Source: Clostridiaceae bacterium (lineage in GTDB: Bacteria; Bacillota; Clostridia; Oscillospirales; Acutalibacteraceae). Taken from it: a stretch of DNA of 15,524 bases. The stretch lies in assembly GCA_904501895.1 (NCBI GenBank), contig CAJGCX010000030.1, positions 1 through 15,524 of the forward strand, given 5' to 3'. The notes under the pieces are model-generated. The model did no database searches, was not told the origin of the DNA, and was given only the letters and a program-made list of their open reading frames with translations. Of this stretch, positions 1 through 6,738 are shown one piece after another (the stretch's first letter is position 1; the number at the start of each line of letters is the position of its first letter). A program made the position numbers and the translations under genes.

Positions 1-3
1 AAA

Positions 4-432
4 ATGTCACTCGAAAAACTTACAAGAGAGCTTGGTAAAGCAATTCAGCAGGATGAAAGATATCTTGCAATGCAGAAGGCAATTGAGGCTAACGAAAAGG
101 ATACAGCACTCAATGAGCTTATGAGCAAAATTCAGCTTATTCAGGTTTCATATCAGCACGAAGCATCAAAGGAAGAGCCAGACGAAGGCAAGATGAAGGC
201 TTACGACGAAGAATTCCGTGGTGTTTACACAGAAATTATGATGAATCCTAATATGCAGGCTTATGAAAAGGCAAGACAGGACATCGACGAGCTTATGAAC
301 TACCTTACAGGTATTCTTGCTATGTGCGTAAACGGTGATGACCCTGAAACATGCGACCCTAAGGCACATCAGTGCGGTGGCGACTGCTCAGGCTGTCATT
401 GTGACTGTGGTGACGAAGGTTGTTCACACTAA
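4..432 (+). CDS. YlbF/YmcA family protein (RicA-like) with cysteine-rich C-terminal tail
   Basis: The protein has 142 residues. Residues 1-105 are a charged, helical domain typical of the YlbF/YmcA (Com_YlbF) family, with the motif MSLEKLTRELGKAIQQDERY at the start. In Bacillus subtilis, YmcA (RicA), YlbF (RicF) and YaaT (RicT) form a complex that affects mRNA processing, sporulation and competence, and is reported to hold Fe-S clusters through cysteines. Here residues 108-140 contain eight cysteines (108, 117, 124, 128, 131, 133, 135, 140) interleaved with Gly, Asp and His, which looks like a metal- or Fe-S-binding tail. Location directly before mutS matches ymcA in Bacillus, where miaB lies just upstream; the upstream region is outside this window, so this is inference. 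ATG at 4 is the likely start, but its ribosome site lies outside the window. It could be RicA or RicF; gene order favours RicA. Confidence 0.85.
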   Translation: MSLEKLTRELGKAIQQDERYLAMQKAIEANEKDTALNELMSKIQLIQVSYQHEASKEEPDEGKMKAYDEEFRGVYTEIMMNPNMQAYEKARQDIDELMNYLTGILAMCVNGDDPETCDPKAHQCGGDCSGCHCDCGDEGCSH

Positions 433-443
433 TTAAATTGTAA

Positions 444-469
444 TGTAGGGCGGGGGCTTGCTCCCGCCG
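444..469 (+). repeat. GC-rich palindromic repeat of the TGTAGGG class
   Basis: The element starts with TGTAGGG and folds as GGCGGGGGC (449-457), TT, GCTCCCGCC (460-468), a 9-bp stem with one G-T pair. It shares the TGTAGGG start and CCG end with the copies at 3177, 3468 and 3865 but has a different stem sequence. No T-tract follows, so it is not an obvious terminator. Confidence 0.7.
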
Positions 470-486
470 AAAAACAAACATACGTA

Positions 487-507
487 GTGGCAGGCTTCCA
501 CGCCTGC
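487..507 (+). repeat. Second short inverted repeat upstream of mutS
   Basis: GCAGGC (490-495), loop TTCCAC, GCCTGC (502-507). An alternative pairing is GTGG (487-490) with CCAC (498-501). It lies 17 bases after the preceding palindrome and forms a two-hairpin cassette with it in the ricA-mutS gap. Confidence 0.55.
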
Positions 508-525
508 AAAAAAATCTATTACCAA

Positions 526-532
526 AGAAGGA
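526..532 (+). promoter_or_regulatory. Ribosome binding site fixing the mutS start
   Basis: AGAAGGA lies 8 bases before ATG 541. The reading frame stays open back to a GTG at 487, but that stretch is the palindromic repeat, so the ATG at 541 is preferred. Confidence 0.65.
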
Positions 533-540
533 TAAAAAAT

Positions 541-3147
541 ATGGCACTTTCACCAATGATGCAACAATATTTTCAGATAAAACAGAATTATGAAGACACC
601 ATATTAATGTTCCGTCTTGGTGACTTTTACGAGATGTTCTTTGATGATGCAAAAACAGCATCAAAAGAGCTTGAGCTTGTATTAACAGGTCGTGATTGTG
701 GTGAAGAGGAAAGAGCACCTATGTGTGGCGTGCCTTTTCACAGTGCTGACGGATATATTGCACGTCTTGTAAGCAAGGGCTATAAGGTAGCAATCTGTGA
801 GCAGATGGAGGACCCTGCAAGTGCTAAGGGTATTGTCCGTCGTGATGTTGTCCGTGTTATTACACCGGGTACTGTTATTGAAAGCTCAATGCTTGACGAG
901 TCAAAGAACAATTATTTAGCATCAGTCTGCGCATCTAACGGTAATGTTGGTATGTGCTTTATCGATATTTCAACAGGCGAGGTCAATTTAACTGAATTTT
1001 CAGAAAATGTTGAACAGAGAGTTATTAATGAAATGGGAAGATACCTTCCTACTGAAATTATTCTCAATCAAGAGGTAGTTTCATTTAATTCTCTCAAAGA
1101 TTTTATATCTAAAAAGCTTGAAGCGTCTGTTGAGCTATTGATTGAAGAATTCCAGTTTTCTAATGCAGAGGGAATCTGCAAGGAGCACTTTAACACAAAT
1201 GATTTAGCTACGATTTCACTTAATCAGCGTGACACTGCAGTTTGTGCTTTGGGCGCTGCACTTTCATATCTTCGTTCAACACAGAAAAGAAATTTGGAAA
1301 ACATCCGTAATATTAATTTCTATACGGATGCAAAGCTTATGAGTCTTGGAATTTCTGCAATCCGTAACCTTGAGCTTCTTGAAACAATGCGTGACAGGGA
1401 CAGAAAGGGCTCACTCCTCTGGGTGCTTGATAAGACTAAAACTGCAATGGGTAAGCGAATGCTTCGTTCATTTATTGAACGACCACTTTACGATTGTGTG
1501 GAGATTTCAAAACGACTTAATGCAGTTGATGAGCTTTTTAAGAATACTGAGCTTCGTGAGGGTGAAACAGAGCTTTTAGTAGGCGTTTACGATATGGAGC
1601 GTCTTATGACAAGAGTTGTGTATAACACAGCTAATGCAAAGGAGCTTTTATCCCTTAAAACAACTCTTGAAAAATTGCCACAGCTTAAGGAAAATCTTAA
1701 ATCAGCAGGAAGTAATCTTCTTAAATACATTTACAGCGAAATTGATGTTTTAGATGACGTCTGCTCACTTATTGAGGTTTCCGTTAAGGAGGATGCACCG
1801 TTTTCAGTCCGTGAGGGTGGAATGATTAAGGATGGCTTTAATAAAGAGCTTGACGAGCTTCGTGACATTGTAAATGGTGGTAAGAGTATTCTTGCAAAGC
1901 TTGAAGCAGATGAACAGGAAAAAACAGGCATCAAAAAGCTTAAAATCGGCTACAACAAGGTGTTCGGTTACTATTTCGAGGTGCTTAATTCATATAAGGA
2001 GTTAGTGCCTGACACATACATAAGAAAACAAACACTTTCAAATTGTGAGCGTTTTATTACACAGGAGCTTAAGGAGCTTGAAACAAAGGTGCTTGGTGCT
2101 CAGGAGAGAATTGTAGGCCTTGAATATGAGCTTTTCAATTCAATCCGTAAAAAAATCGCAGGTGAGTATTTAAGAACTCAGCGCACAGCACACGCTGTTG
2201 CACTCCTGGATGTTCTCTGCTCATTTGCAACAGTTTCAGTTAATAATAATTACACAAGACCTGATATTAACGATAAGGGTGTTGTGAGAATAAATGAGGG
2301 CAGACATCCTGTAGTTGAAGCTTTGCAGAAAAAGACAATGTTCGTGCCAAATGATACATTGCTTGATTGCGAAGACAACAGAATGGCAGTTATAACAGGC
2401 CCTAATATGGCAGGTAAGTCAACATATATGCGACAGATTGCAATTATTGTGCTTATGGCACAGATGGGGTGCTTTGTTCCTGCAAAATCAGCGGATATCG
2501 GCATTGTTGACAGTATTTTCACTCGTGTTGGTGCATCTGACGACTTGGCTTCAGGTCAGTCAACCTTTATGGTGGAAATGAACGAGGTTTCTGAAATCCT
2601 TAAATACGCAACAAAGAACAGCCTTATTATCCTTGATGAAATCGGTCGTGGTACTTCCACCTTTGATGGTATGAGTATTGCTCGTTCAGTTGTTGAACAT
2701 ATTGCTGATAAGAAGAAAATCGGTGCAAAAACACTCTTTGCAACTCATTATCACGAGTTGTCAGAATTAGAAGGCACAGTTGACGGTGTTAAGAATTACA
2801 ATATTGCTGTTAAAAAGCGTGGCGATGACATTACGTTCTTGAGAAGAATTGTTCGTGGTGGTGCAGATGGCTCTTATGGTATCGAGGTTGCAAAGCTTGC
2901 AGGTGTTCCTGATAATGTAATCAAACGAGCAAAGGCAATCCTCAAAACACTTGAAGATAATGACCTTATGAAGCCAAAAATGGTTTCAGAAATCGTGGAA
3001 GAAGCAGAGCCTGAAATCCAGATGTCCTTTGAATCAAATTCAAGAGAATATATTATGGACAGACTTCGTACAGTTGATATAAACACTTTAACCCCAATTG
3101 AAGCAATGGGACTTCTCTACGAATTAATCGACAAAGCGAAGAATTAA
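541..3147 (+). CDS. mutS: DNA mismatch repair protein MutS
   Basis: The 868-residue protein recognises base mismatches and small loops and recruits MutL in an ATP-dependent way. The N-terminal mismatch-binding domain carries the F-x-E motif (F29-Y30-E31, in GDFYEMF), which inserts Phe next to the mismatch. The lever and clamp region occupies roughly residues 260-550. The C-terminal ABC-type ATPase has Walker A GPNMAGKST (620-628) and Walker B ending in D699-E700, followed by GRGTSTFDG and the switch motif FATHYHEL. The C-terminus ends with the family's helical segment (LTPIEAMGLLYELIDKAK). Length and all key residues are normal, so it should be active. The start at ATG 541 follows AGAAGGA. 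Gene order ricA-mutS-mutL matches other Firmicutes, except that two small genes and repeats separate mutS from mutL. Confidence 0.98.
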   Translation: MALSPMMQQYFQIKQNYEDTILMFRLGDFYEMFFDDAKTASKELELVLTGRDCGEEERAPMCGVPFHSADGYIARLVSKGYKVAICEQMEDPASAKGIVRRDVVRVITPGTVIESSMLDESKNNYLASVCASNGNVGMCFIDISTGEVNLTEFSENVEQRVINEMGRYLPTEIILNQEVVSFNSLKDFISKKLEASVELLIEEFQFSNAEGICKEHFNTNDLATISLNQRDTAVCALGAALSYLRSTQKRNLENIRNINFYTDAKLMSLGISAIRNLELLETMRDRDRKGSLLWVLDKTKTAMGKRMLRSFIERPLYDCVEISKRLNAVDELFKNTELREGETELLVGVYDMERLMTRVVYNTANAKELLSLKTTLEKLPQLKENLKSAGSNLLKYIYSEIDVLDDVCSLIEVSVKEDAPFSVREGGMIKDGFNKELDELRDIVNGGKSILAKLEADEQEKTGIKKLKIGYNKVFGYYFEVLNSYKELVPDTYIRKQTLSNCERFITQELKELETKVLGAQERIVGLEYELFNSIRKKIAGEYLRTQRTAHAVALLDVLCSFATVSVNNNYTRPDINDKGVVRINEGRHPVVEALQKKTMFVPNDTLLDCEDNRMAVITGPNMAGKSTYMRQIAIIVLMAQMGCFVPAKSADIGIVDSIFTRVGASDDLASGQSTFMVEMNEVSEILKYATKNSLIILDEIGRGTSTFDGMSIARSVVEHIADKKKIGAKTLFATHYHELSELEGTVDGVKNYNIAVKKRGDDITFLRRIVRGGADGSYGIEVAKLAGVPDNVIKRAKAILKTLEDNDLMKPKMVSEIVEEAEPEIQMSFESNSREYIMDRLRTVDINTLTPIEAMGLLYELIDKAKN

Positions 3148-3174
3148 TTCGTAATGCGTAATTCGTAATTCGGA
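3142..3174 (+). repeat. Short tandem array built on GTAATTC/GTAATGC
   Basis: Beginning in the last mutS codons, the sequence repeats AATTC-GTAATGC-GTAATTC-GTAATTC-GG, about three imperfect 7-base units. It directly precedes the hairpin repeat at 3177. Confidence 0.6.
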
Positions 3175-3202
3175 ATTGTAGGGGCGATTCACGAATCGCC
3201 CG
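3175..3202 (+). repeat. Hairpin repeat, copy B (TGTAGGGGCGATTC type)
   Basis: The core is GGGCGATTC (3182-3190), AC, GAATCGCCC (3193-3201), a perfect 9-bp stem, preceded by ATTGTAG. These 28 bases are identical to 3466-3493 and nearly identical (one change over the 26-base core) to the inverse of 3865-3890. There is no T-tract, so it is not a classical terminator. Confidence 0.85.
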
Positions 3203-3242
3203 CTCATTAAATCTTATAATTCAAATTAAAGGAGCATCGGAT

Positions 3243-3431
3243 ATGAAAAAAATTAACCAATATGATATCGGAATAATCTTTTCTATTGTGGGAATTATCG
3301 CAAGTATCGCAGTTATAATCCTGAAGCTCATGAGTAAAGACAATGTGACAGTAGGCATTGTTTTGTTCATTGCCTGTGTTCTTTCACTACTCGTAAACAT
3401 TAAACAAAAGAAAGAGAATAAATCGGAATAA
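3243..3431 (+). CDS. Small two-helix membrane protein, unknown function
   Basis: The protein has 62 residues. A short basic start (MKKINQYD) precedes a hydrophobic segment at about residues 9-29 (IGIIFSIVGIIASIAVIILK), a short polar loop (MSKDNVTV), a second hydrophobic segment at about 37-53, and a Lys/Glu-rich tail (KQKKENKSE). This predicts a hairpin membrane protein with both ends on the same, probably cytoplasmic, side. A good ribosome site (AAAGGAG, 3228-3234) lies 8 bases before the ATG, which supports real translation. I do not recognise a family. It sits between hairpin repeat copies B and C in the mutS-mutL gap, so it may be a recent arrival there; nothing in the sequence ties it to mismatch repair. 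Confidence 0.7.
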   Translation: MKKINQYDIGIIFSIVGIIASIAVIILKLMSKDNVTVGIVLFIACVLSLLVNIKQKKENKSE

Positions 3432-3451
3432 CCTTGTAGAGGAATTCTTGG

Positions 3452-3462
3452 CTCCCTCTGAC
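3452..3462 (+). repeat. Fragment shared with the palindrome island at 14510-14520
   Basis: CTCCCTCTGAC here is the exact reverse complement of 14510-14520, one arm plus loop of the island's 8-bp stem. It looks like a broken remnant of that repeat immediately before hairpin copy C. At 11 bases the match alone is weak evidence. Confidence 0.4.
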
Positions 3463-3465
3463 TGC

Positions 3466-3493
3466 ATTGTAGGGGCGATTCACGAATCGCCCG
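3466..3493 (+). repeat. Hairpin repeat, copy C (TGTAGGGGCGATTC type)
   Basis: Identical over 28 bases to 3175-3202, in the same orientation, 291 bases downstream. The two copies bracket the 62-aa membrane protein gene. Confidence 0.85.
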
Positions 3494-3514
3494 AACATGG
3501 TAATATTTCTATTT

Positions 3515-3520
3515 GGAGGT
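3515..3520 (+). promoter_or_regulatory. Ribosome binding site choosing ATG 3527
   Basis: GGAGGT lies 6 bases before ATG 3527. An in-frame ATG at 3497 would add ten residues but has no ribosome site and would sit against the hairpin repeat, so 3527 is chosen. Confidence 0.75.
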
Positions 3521-3526
3521 CTAATT

Positions 3527-3856
3527 ATGTCACATCACGAATTTGGAATTATGCAAACAACTCCTCAAAACGGACAACGATTTGACGAGTATGTTCCCGA
3601 AAAATATAATTGTATTTCTGTCGATGATGATTATATTGAAAACATTTTTGAAAAATTAACTGATGTTGATTTTTATTGGCATACAACTGACGTATCGGGT
3701 AAAGGTCTTAATTATTGTGGTGTTACACTTATTCCACCATCATCAATGCAAAAGTTTATTTCCGTAATTGATGAAAATCCCGACTTACACCAATTAAAAG
3801 AACTTTTAATACAAGCACTCAACGAAAATAAATGGATAATCCATTTTGGTATATAA
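3527..3856 (+). CDS. Hypothetical soluble protein, 109 residues
   Basis: The sequence begins MSHHEFGIMQTTPQNGQRFD and is soluble, acidic and aromatic, with no signal peptide or membrane segment. Visible features are a histidine pair near the start, DDDYIENIFEKLTDVDFYWHT (about residues 38-58), a Gly-rich turn (VSGKGLNYCGVTLIPPSSM) and a helical C-terminal part ending KWIIHFGI. I do not recognise a named family. The conserved-looking mix of Trp, Tyr and Gly suggests a folded domain rather than a chance reading frame. The ribosome site is strong. Hairpin repeat C lies just upstream and the inverted copy D just downstream, so the gene is enclosed by repeats. Its codon choice looks more AT-rich than in mutS and mutL (by eye), consistent with a different origin. 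Function cannot be assigned. Confidence 0.7.
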   Translation: MSHHEFGIMQTTPQNGQRFDEYVPEKYNCISVDDDYIENIFEKLTDVDFYWHTTDVSGKGLNYCGVTLIPPSSMQKFISVIDENPDLHQLKELLIQALNENKWIIHFGI

Positions 3857-3864
3857 CTTTCTCA

Positions 3865-3890
3865 CGGGCGATTCATGAATCGCCCCTACA
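3865..3890 (-). repeat. Hairpin repeat, copy D, inverted
   Basis: Reverse complement of the 26-base core of copies B and C with one base change, which turns the centre into a perfect 20-base palindrome (3866-3885: GGGCGATTCATGAATCGCCC). It lies between the 109-aa gene and mutL, in the opposite orientation to copies B and C. Confidence 0.85.
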
Positions 3891-3895
3891 AAATA

Positions 3896-3924
3896 ATTTT
3901 GCACTTTGCGTTTTGCATTTTGCA
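3896..3924 (+). repeat. TTTGCA-rich array, copy 1
   Basis: A 29-base run of near-repeated TTTGCA/TTTGCG units. It matches 14548-14576 at 28 of 29 positions in the same orientation. It ends seven bases before the mutL ribosome site. Read on the - strand, the array comes first and hairpin D follows, the same order as array plus hairpin at 3142-3202. Confidence 0.75.
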
Positions 3925-3930
3925 TTTATA

Positions 3931-3938
3931 AGAGGTGA
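3931..3938 (+). promoter_or_regulatory. Ribosome binding site fixing the mutL start
   Basis: AGAGGTGA lies 5 bases before ATG 3944. A GTG at 3935 is part of this site and is not a credible start. Confidence 0.75.
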
Positions 3939-3943
3939 AATCA

Positions 3944-5785
3944 ATGGCAAAAATTAATAAACTCCCAAAACATATGGCTGATTTAATTGCAGCAGGTGAG
4001 GTGGTTGAACGTCCTGCATCTGTTGTGAAGGAGCTTATGGAAAATGCCGTTGATGCGGGTGCTACCTCCATAACGGTTGAAATTCAGCGTGGCGGTGTTT
4101 CTTACATCCGTGTTACTGACGACGGTTGTGGAATCCTGCGAGAAGATGTCAAAACTGCATTTGTAAGTCACGCTACAAGTAAGATTAAAACAGCCGAAGA
4201 CCTTAATACTATCTTAACTCTTGGCTTCCGTGGTGAAGCATTGCCTTCAATCGCAGCAGTTTCAAAGGTTAATATGATTACAAAAACTGCAAACGAGGAA
4301 ATGGGGACAAGCCTTACAATCGAAGGTGGAATTATAACCGATTTCTCCGATGCAGGGTGTGCAGTGGGTACAACTATGATTGTCCGTGAGCTTTTTTACA
4401 ACACTCCTGCACGAATGAAATTCCTTAAAAAGGATGTAAGTGAGGGCAATTATGTTGCCTCTGCAGTTGAAAAGCTTGCACTTTCACATCCTGAAATCAG
4501 TATCCGATTTATCCGTGACGGTAAACAGGTATTTACAACTAACGGTGACGGAAATCTTCAGAATGTGTGCTTCTCTGCATTTGGTAAGGACTTTTCAAAC
4601 GGTCTTTTAAATGTGGATGGTGCAGTTGGTTGTGTTTCCGTTAAAGGCCTTGTAACTCCACCGTTTAACTGTCGTGGCTCACGTGGAATGCAGTATTTCT
4701 TCGTAAATGGCAGAAGTGTCAAGAATACAACAATAATGACAGCCTTTGAAAATGCCTATAAAAACAGCGTAATGGTGGGCAAATTCCCTGGTGGTGTGCT
4801 TTTTATCACATTACCACCTGAGCTTGTTGATGTTAACGTGCATCCTTCAAAAATCGAGGTTCGTTTTTCTGATGAAAGAGGAATTTTCGATGCAGTTTAT
4901 CACGCTGTAAAAACTGCTTTGAATGAAAGCACAGCAATTAAACAGGTTCATTTACCTGAAAAGAAGCCAACCTTAAATGACTTTATTGTAAAGCCTCAGC
5001 AGGATTTCAAGCAGACAACTGTTCAGGAAAATATTGCATTTACTGAAAAGGTGTTGAAGCCACTTTCATCAACTGCTATTGTCAGTGACGTAAGTGTTGA
5101 ATATTCAGCAGATGAAGAGGATGACCCATTTAATATTGAATTTCCAATTGCAAAGCCAATTCAAAAGACAGTTGTTGAGCCGATTTCAACACCAAAAGCA
5201 GAAGAAATCAAGACTGAAAACACAATCCGTCTTATTGGCGAAGCATACAAAACATATATTTTAATTGAGCTTAACGGAACTCTTTGCGTAATCGATAAGC
5301 ACGCAGCCCACGAGAGAATTCTCTTCAATAAGCTTAAAAAGGAAGCACAGAATAGTGGTAGTCAGGTGCTTTTAATGCCTGTAACCGTTACTCTTGGTAA
5401 AGAGGAGTATTCAGCAGTTACTGAAAATCTTGAAATCATCAGTAAAGCAGGCTTTGACATTGAGGATTTCGGTGACGGTACTGTAATTGTCCGTAGCTGT
5501 CCTATGGATTTGGAGGACTGCGAAATCGTGCCTTTAATCGGTGAAATCGCAGAATACATAATCAAAAATCGTCGTGATATTACAAATGAACACCTTGATT
5601 GGATATATCACAATGTTGCCTGCCGTAGTGCAATAAAAGCAGGCGACGACAGCTCTGATATGGAGCTTTTAGCTCTTGCAAAGCAGGTTGTGGAGGATAA
5701 TGAGGTCAGATTCTGTCCTCACGGAAGACCCGTTATGATAGAGCTTTCAAAATATGAACTTGAAAAACAATTTGGCAGGGTATAA
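3944..5785 (+). CDS. mutL: DNA mismatch repair protein MutL (endonuclease-type)
   Basis: The 613-residue protein couples MutS recognition to strand nicking or removal. The N-terminal GHKL ATPase has IAAGEVVERPASVVKELMEN, DDGCGI, HATSKI, LGFRGEALPSI and FYNTPARMKFL in the usual order. A variable linker (about 330-425) is rich in Glu, Lys and Pro. The C-terminal domain starts around LIGEAYKTYILIE and carries the metal-site motif as D451-K-H453-A-A-H-E457-R-I-L-F-N462, then ACRSAIKAG (C560) and CPHGRP (C591-P596). These mark it as a nicking MutL like that of Bacillus rather than the E. coli type. The motif is usually DQHA-x2-E-x4-E; here the second position is Lys and the last is Asn, while the metal-binding D, H and first E are kept. 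It ends 3 bases before miaA. Confidence 0.97.
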   Translation: MAKINKLPKHMADLIAAGEVVERPASVVKELMENAVDAGATSITVEIQRGGVSYIRVTDDGCGILREDVKTAFVSHATSKIKTAEDLNTILTLGFRGEALPSIAAVSKVNMITKTANEEMGTSLTIEGGIITDFSDAGCAVGTTMIVRELFYNTPARMKFLKKDVSEGNYVASAVEKLALSHPEISIRFIRDGKQVFTTNGDGNLQNVCFSAFGKDFSNGLLNVDGAVGCVSVKGLVTPPFNCRGSRGMQYFFVNGRSVKNTTIMTAFENAYKNSVMVGKFPGGVLFITLPPELVDVNVHPSKIEVRFSDERGIFDAVYHAVKTALNESTAIKQVHLPEKKPTLNDFIVKPQQDFKQTTVQENIAFTEKVLKPLSSTAIVSDVSVEYSADEEDDPFNIEFPIAKPIQKTVVEPISTPKAEEIKTENTIRLIGEAYKTYILIELNGTLCVIDKHAAHERILFNKLKKEAQNSGSQVLLMPVTVTLGKEEYSAVTENLEIISKAGFDIEDFGDGTVIVRSCPMDLEDCEIVPLIGEIAEYIIKNRRDITNEHLDWIYHNVACRSAIKAGDDSSDMELLALAKQVVEDNEVRFCPHGRPVMIELSKYELEKQFGRV

Positions 5786-5788
5786 TTT

Positions 5789-6736
5789 ATGAAAAAAATT
5801 CCCGTAATTGCAGTTGTCGGTCCTACAGCCTCAGGAAAAACATCTTTGTCAATTAATATTGCAAAGAAATTTAGAGGTCAGGTTGTTTCAGCCGATTCAA
5901 TGCAGATTTACGAAAAAATGGATATAGCAACTGCAAAGCCTACAGCTGATGAAACGCAGGGAATACAGCATTATCTTATAGGCTTTCAGCCAATAGATAA
6001 AAAATTCAGCGTTGCAGAATATGTGTCCCTTGCAAACGAATGTATCCTTAAAATACATAACGAGGGTGATATTCCTGTTGTAGCAGGTGGCACAGGGCTT
6101 TACGTTGACTCACTTCTTAATAATATTCAGTTTTCAAAGGAAGAGGAAAACCGTGAAATCCGTCAGGAGTTAACTGACCTCTTTGATGAAAAGGGTGCTG
6201 AATATATGCTCGATTTGTTGCGTGAAATCGACCCTTTGACTGCAGAAAGATTACACTTAAAGGATAAGAGTAGAATTATCCGTGCTCTTGAAATATATAA
6301 GCTTACAGGCAAAACAATGACAGAGCAGAAAATTCTCTCTCGTGAAGAGGAGTCACCATACGACGTGCTTTATATTGGCATAAATTATCGTGACAGAAAT
6401 GTACTTTATGACAGAATTAACCGTAGAGTTGATATAATGCTCGAAAACGGTCTTTTAGAGGAAGCAAAGGACTTTTACAACATTCCACAGGATAAAACTG
6501 CTTGTCAGGCAATCGGTTATAAGGAATTAGCACCGTATTTCAACGGTGAAAAATCACTCGACGAATGTGTGGAAAAATTAAAGCAGGAAACAAGACACTA
6601 TGCAAAGCGTCAGCTTACCTGGTTTCGTAAAAATGAAAATGTAAATTGGATTTATCCTGACGATTACGAAGATGAAGCAGAAATGTATAGTGCAGTTTAT
6701 GAAATAATCAATGAATTTTTAGGAGGTAAGCAATAG
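5789..6736 (+). CDS. miaA: tRNA dimethylallyltransferase MiaA
   Basis: The 315-residue enzyme transfers a dimethylallyl group from DMAPP to N6 of A37 in tRNAs reading codons that start with U. The P-loop is GPTASGKT at residues 11-18. Next come the substrate loop SADSMQIYEKMDIATAKP, the GGTGLYVDSLL segment and, near the C-terminus, KRQLTWFRKN, all diagnostic of the family. Length is typical. ATG 5789 is 3 bases after the mutL stop, and the weak ribosome site (GGCAGGG, about 5774-5780) suggests translational coupling to mutL. The mutL-miaA pairing is common in bacteria. Its product is the substrate for MiaB, whose gene usually lies upstream of ricA in this order. Confidence 0.97.
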   Translation: MKKIPVIAVVGPTASGKTSLSINIAKKFRGQVVSADSMQIYEKMDIATAKPTADETQGIQHYLIGFQPIDKKFSVAEYVSLANECILKIHNEGDIPVVAGGTGLYVDSLLNNIQFSKEEENREIRQELTDLFDEKGAEYMLDLLREIDPLTAERLHLKDKSRIIRALEIYKLTGKTMTEQKILSREEESPYDVLYIGINYRDRNVLYDRINRRVDIMLENGLLEEAKDFYNIPQDKTACQAIGYKELAPYFNGEKSLDECVEKLKQETRHYAKRQLTWFRKNENVNWIYPDDYEDEAEMYSAVYEIINEFLGGKQ

Positions 6737-6738
6737 TG
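6721..6738 (+). promoter_or_regulatory. Ribosome site and GTG start overlapping the miaA stop
   Basis: AGGAGG at 6721-6726 lies inside miaA, 9 bases before GTG 6736. The G of the miaA TAG stop is the first base of the start codon. This strong site decides the GTG start. Confidence 0.75.

Noticed and set aside
487..540. Eighteen-residue N-terminal extension of MutS from GTG 487
   Set aside because: It would translate the palindromic repeat and lacks a ribosome site; ATG 541 has one and gives the normal MutS N-terminus.
3142..3202. CRISPR-like array in the mutS-mutL gap
   Set aside because: The repeated units are about 7 bases without spacers, and the hairpin copies are hundreds of bases apart with genes between them.
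3175..3890. Insertion sequence or transposon between mutS and mutL
   Set aside because: No transposase is present; the repeats are short intergenic palindromes and no clear target-site duplication is visible.
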